Positions 63,272 through 64,000 of a stretch of 64,000 nt of DNA are shown here, piece by piece. The DNA comes from CAVWDU01 sp963840725. GTDB taxonomy: Bacteria > Pseudomonadota > Gammaproteobacteria > Pseudomonadales > Halieaceae. Below the pieces are notes generated by a model. That model saw only the letters and a program-made list of their open reading frames with translations, was not told the origin of the DNA and did not search any database. The stretch spans positions 62,001 to 126,000 of the forward strand of contig CAWIZY010000004.1 in assembly GCA_963840725.1 (NCBI GenBank). Reading direction: 5' to 3'. Position 1 is the first letter of the stretch. Every line of letters begins with the position of its first letter. A program made the position numbers and the translations under genes.

Positions 63272-63664
63272 TTAGCGCTTGGAGAACTGGGGACGCTTGC
63301 GCGCCTTGCGCAGACCGACCTTCTTGCGTTCCACCTCGCGGGCATCACGGGTGACGTATCCAGCGCCGCGCAGGGTGCCGCGCAGGGACTCGTCGTAGTC
63401 CAGCAGCGCGCGCGTGATACCGTGCCGAATAGCGCCTGCCTGACCAAAACTGCCGCCGCCTTCTACGGTGACGTTCACGTCGAACTTGTCGCCCAGGTCC
63501 ACCAGTTCGAGGGGCTGCCGAACGATCATACGAGCCACCTCACGACCGAAGTACTGGTCCAGCGGACGTTTGTTGACCGTGATGCCGCCCCCGCCGTTCT
63601 TGAGGAATACGCGGGCTGTGGACGTCTTGCGACGCCCGGTTCCGTAATATTGGGTAGCTGACAT
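63272..63664 (-). CDS. rpsI: 30S ribosomal protein S9
   Basis: 130 residues: SATQYYGTGRRKTSTARVFL at the start, GAIRHGITRALLDYDESLRG in the middle and the basic tail RKKVGLRKARKRPQFSKR that reaches the P-site tRNA. It follows rplM by 18 bases, the universal arrangement. Confidence 0.98.
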   Translation of the reverse strand: MSATQYYGTGRRKTSTARVFLKNGGGGITVNKRPLDQYFGREVARMIVRQPLELVDLGDKFDVNVTVEGGGSFGQAGAIRHGITRALLDYDESLRGTLRGAGYVTRDAREVERKKVGLRKARKRPQFSKR

Positions 63665-63682
63665 AGTGGTAAAGGTATCCGT

Positions 63683-64000
63683 TTAGAGATTCAGTGCTTG
63701 AGGCTGCTGAGCGGCGTGTGGATGCTCACTTCCAGCATAGACTTTCAACTTGCGGAACATGGCTCTACCCAGGGGATTGCGTGGCAACATACCCTTGACA
63801 GCTCCCTGGATGACCCGCTCCGGCGCTTTTTCGATCAACTTTTCGAACGATATGGACTTGAGCCCGCCCGGGTAACCGGTGTGGGAGTGGTAAATCTTGT
63901 CCGTTGTCTTCGCACCTGTAACCCGGATTTTCTCCGCGTTGATCACTACAATGTAATCGCCGGTGTCGACATGGGGGGTGTATTCAGCTTTATGCTTGCC
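63683..64000 (-). CDS. rplM: 50S ribosomal protein L13 (5' end outside window)
   Basis: 105 C-terminal residues are visible, in frame up to the right edge: GKHKAEYTPHVDTGDYIVVI, then NAEKIRVTGAKTTDKIYHSH, TGYPGGLKSISFEKLIEK and the conserved GMLPRNPLGRAMFRKLKVYA with GSEHPHAAQQP. The start codon lies beyond 64000. Confidence 0.97.
   Translation of the reverse strand, partial: GKHKAEYTPHVDTGDYIVVINAEKIRVTGAKTTDKIYHSHTGYPGGLKSISFEKLIEKAPERVIQGAVKGMLPRNPLGRAMFRKLKVYAGSEHPHAAQQPQALNL

Overview
The window is a GC-rich, gene-dense chromosomal segment of a gammaproteobacterium. The gene orders rplM-rpsI-petA-petBC-sspA-sspB, lpoA-yraN-diaA-dolP, mraZ-to-ftsZ-lpxC, pilA/pilBCD-coaE and ampD-ampE next to nadC are all gammaproteobacterial. 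The TonB-dependent receptor, malate synthase G and DmdC-type acyl-CoA dehydrogenase would fit a marine heterotroph of the Cellvibrionales/Halieaceae kind, but that placement is only an inference. No rRNA, tRNA, CRISPR array or complete insertion sequence was seen.

Layout. 1-4.0 kb: a probable thiamine uptake cluster (TonB receptor, YkoF-like thiamine-binding protein, PnuC/PnuT transporter, APH-fold kinase). 4.0-11.5 kb: yajQ, panE, a Ser/Thr kinase paired with an FHA-containing sigma-54 activator, ampE-ampD, nadC and an RraA-like gene. 11.5-18.7 kb: a large acyl-CoA dehydrogenase, a LysR regulator and malate synthase G (both broken by many frameshifts), then a divergent ald/lrp pair. 18.7-29.2 kb: the type IV pilus region. 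pilBCD-coaE lies on one side of pilA; on the other are a polyprenyl-phosphate glycosyltransferase and two tandem GT-C/TMTC-like membrane proteins with TPR tails, a candidate pilin O-glycosylation module. 29.2-36.1 kb: vanZ-like, mutT, argJ, secA, an M23 peptidase and lpxC. 36.1-52.9 kb: the complete dcw cell wall and division cluster on the minus strand, ftsZ through mraZ, with a MraZ operator on its promoter. 53.2-57.9 kb: rnpB, rsmI, then lpoA-yraN-diaA-dolP. 58.1-64 kb: an inserted sulfotransferase gene, sspB-sspA, a fused cytochrome b/c1 gene, Rieske petA, rpsI and partial rplM.

How it works together. The minus-strand dcw operon makes the peptidoglycan precursors and the divisome. lpoA (activator of a peptidoglycan synthase), ampD/ampE (wall recycling) and the M23 peptidase act on the same polymer. 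The pilus block contains the pilin, the assembly ATPase, the platform protein, the prepilin peptidase and possibly the sugar-modifying machinery, with a near-perfect sigma-54 promoter in front of pilA.

Two cautions. First, many conserved genes, including essential ones (ftsZ, ftsA, murF, murD, ddlB), carry single-base frameshifts while the protein sequence stays conserved across the frames. This points to indel errors in the assembly rather than gene decay, so every frameshift here needs read-level confirmation. Second, short tandem repeats (6-27 bp units) recur at gene ends and junctions and look like a real property of this genome.
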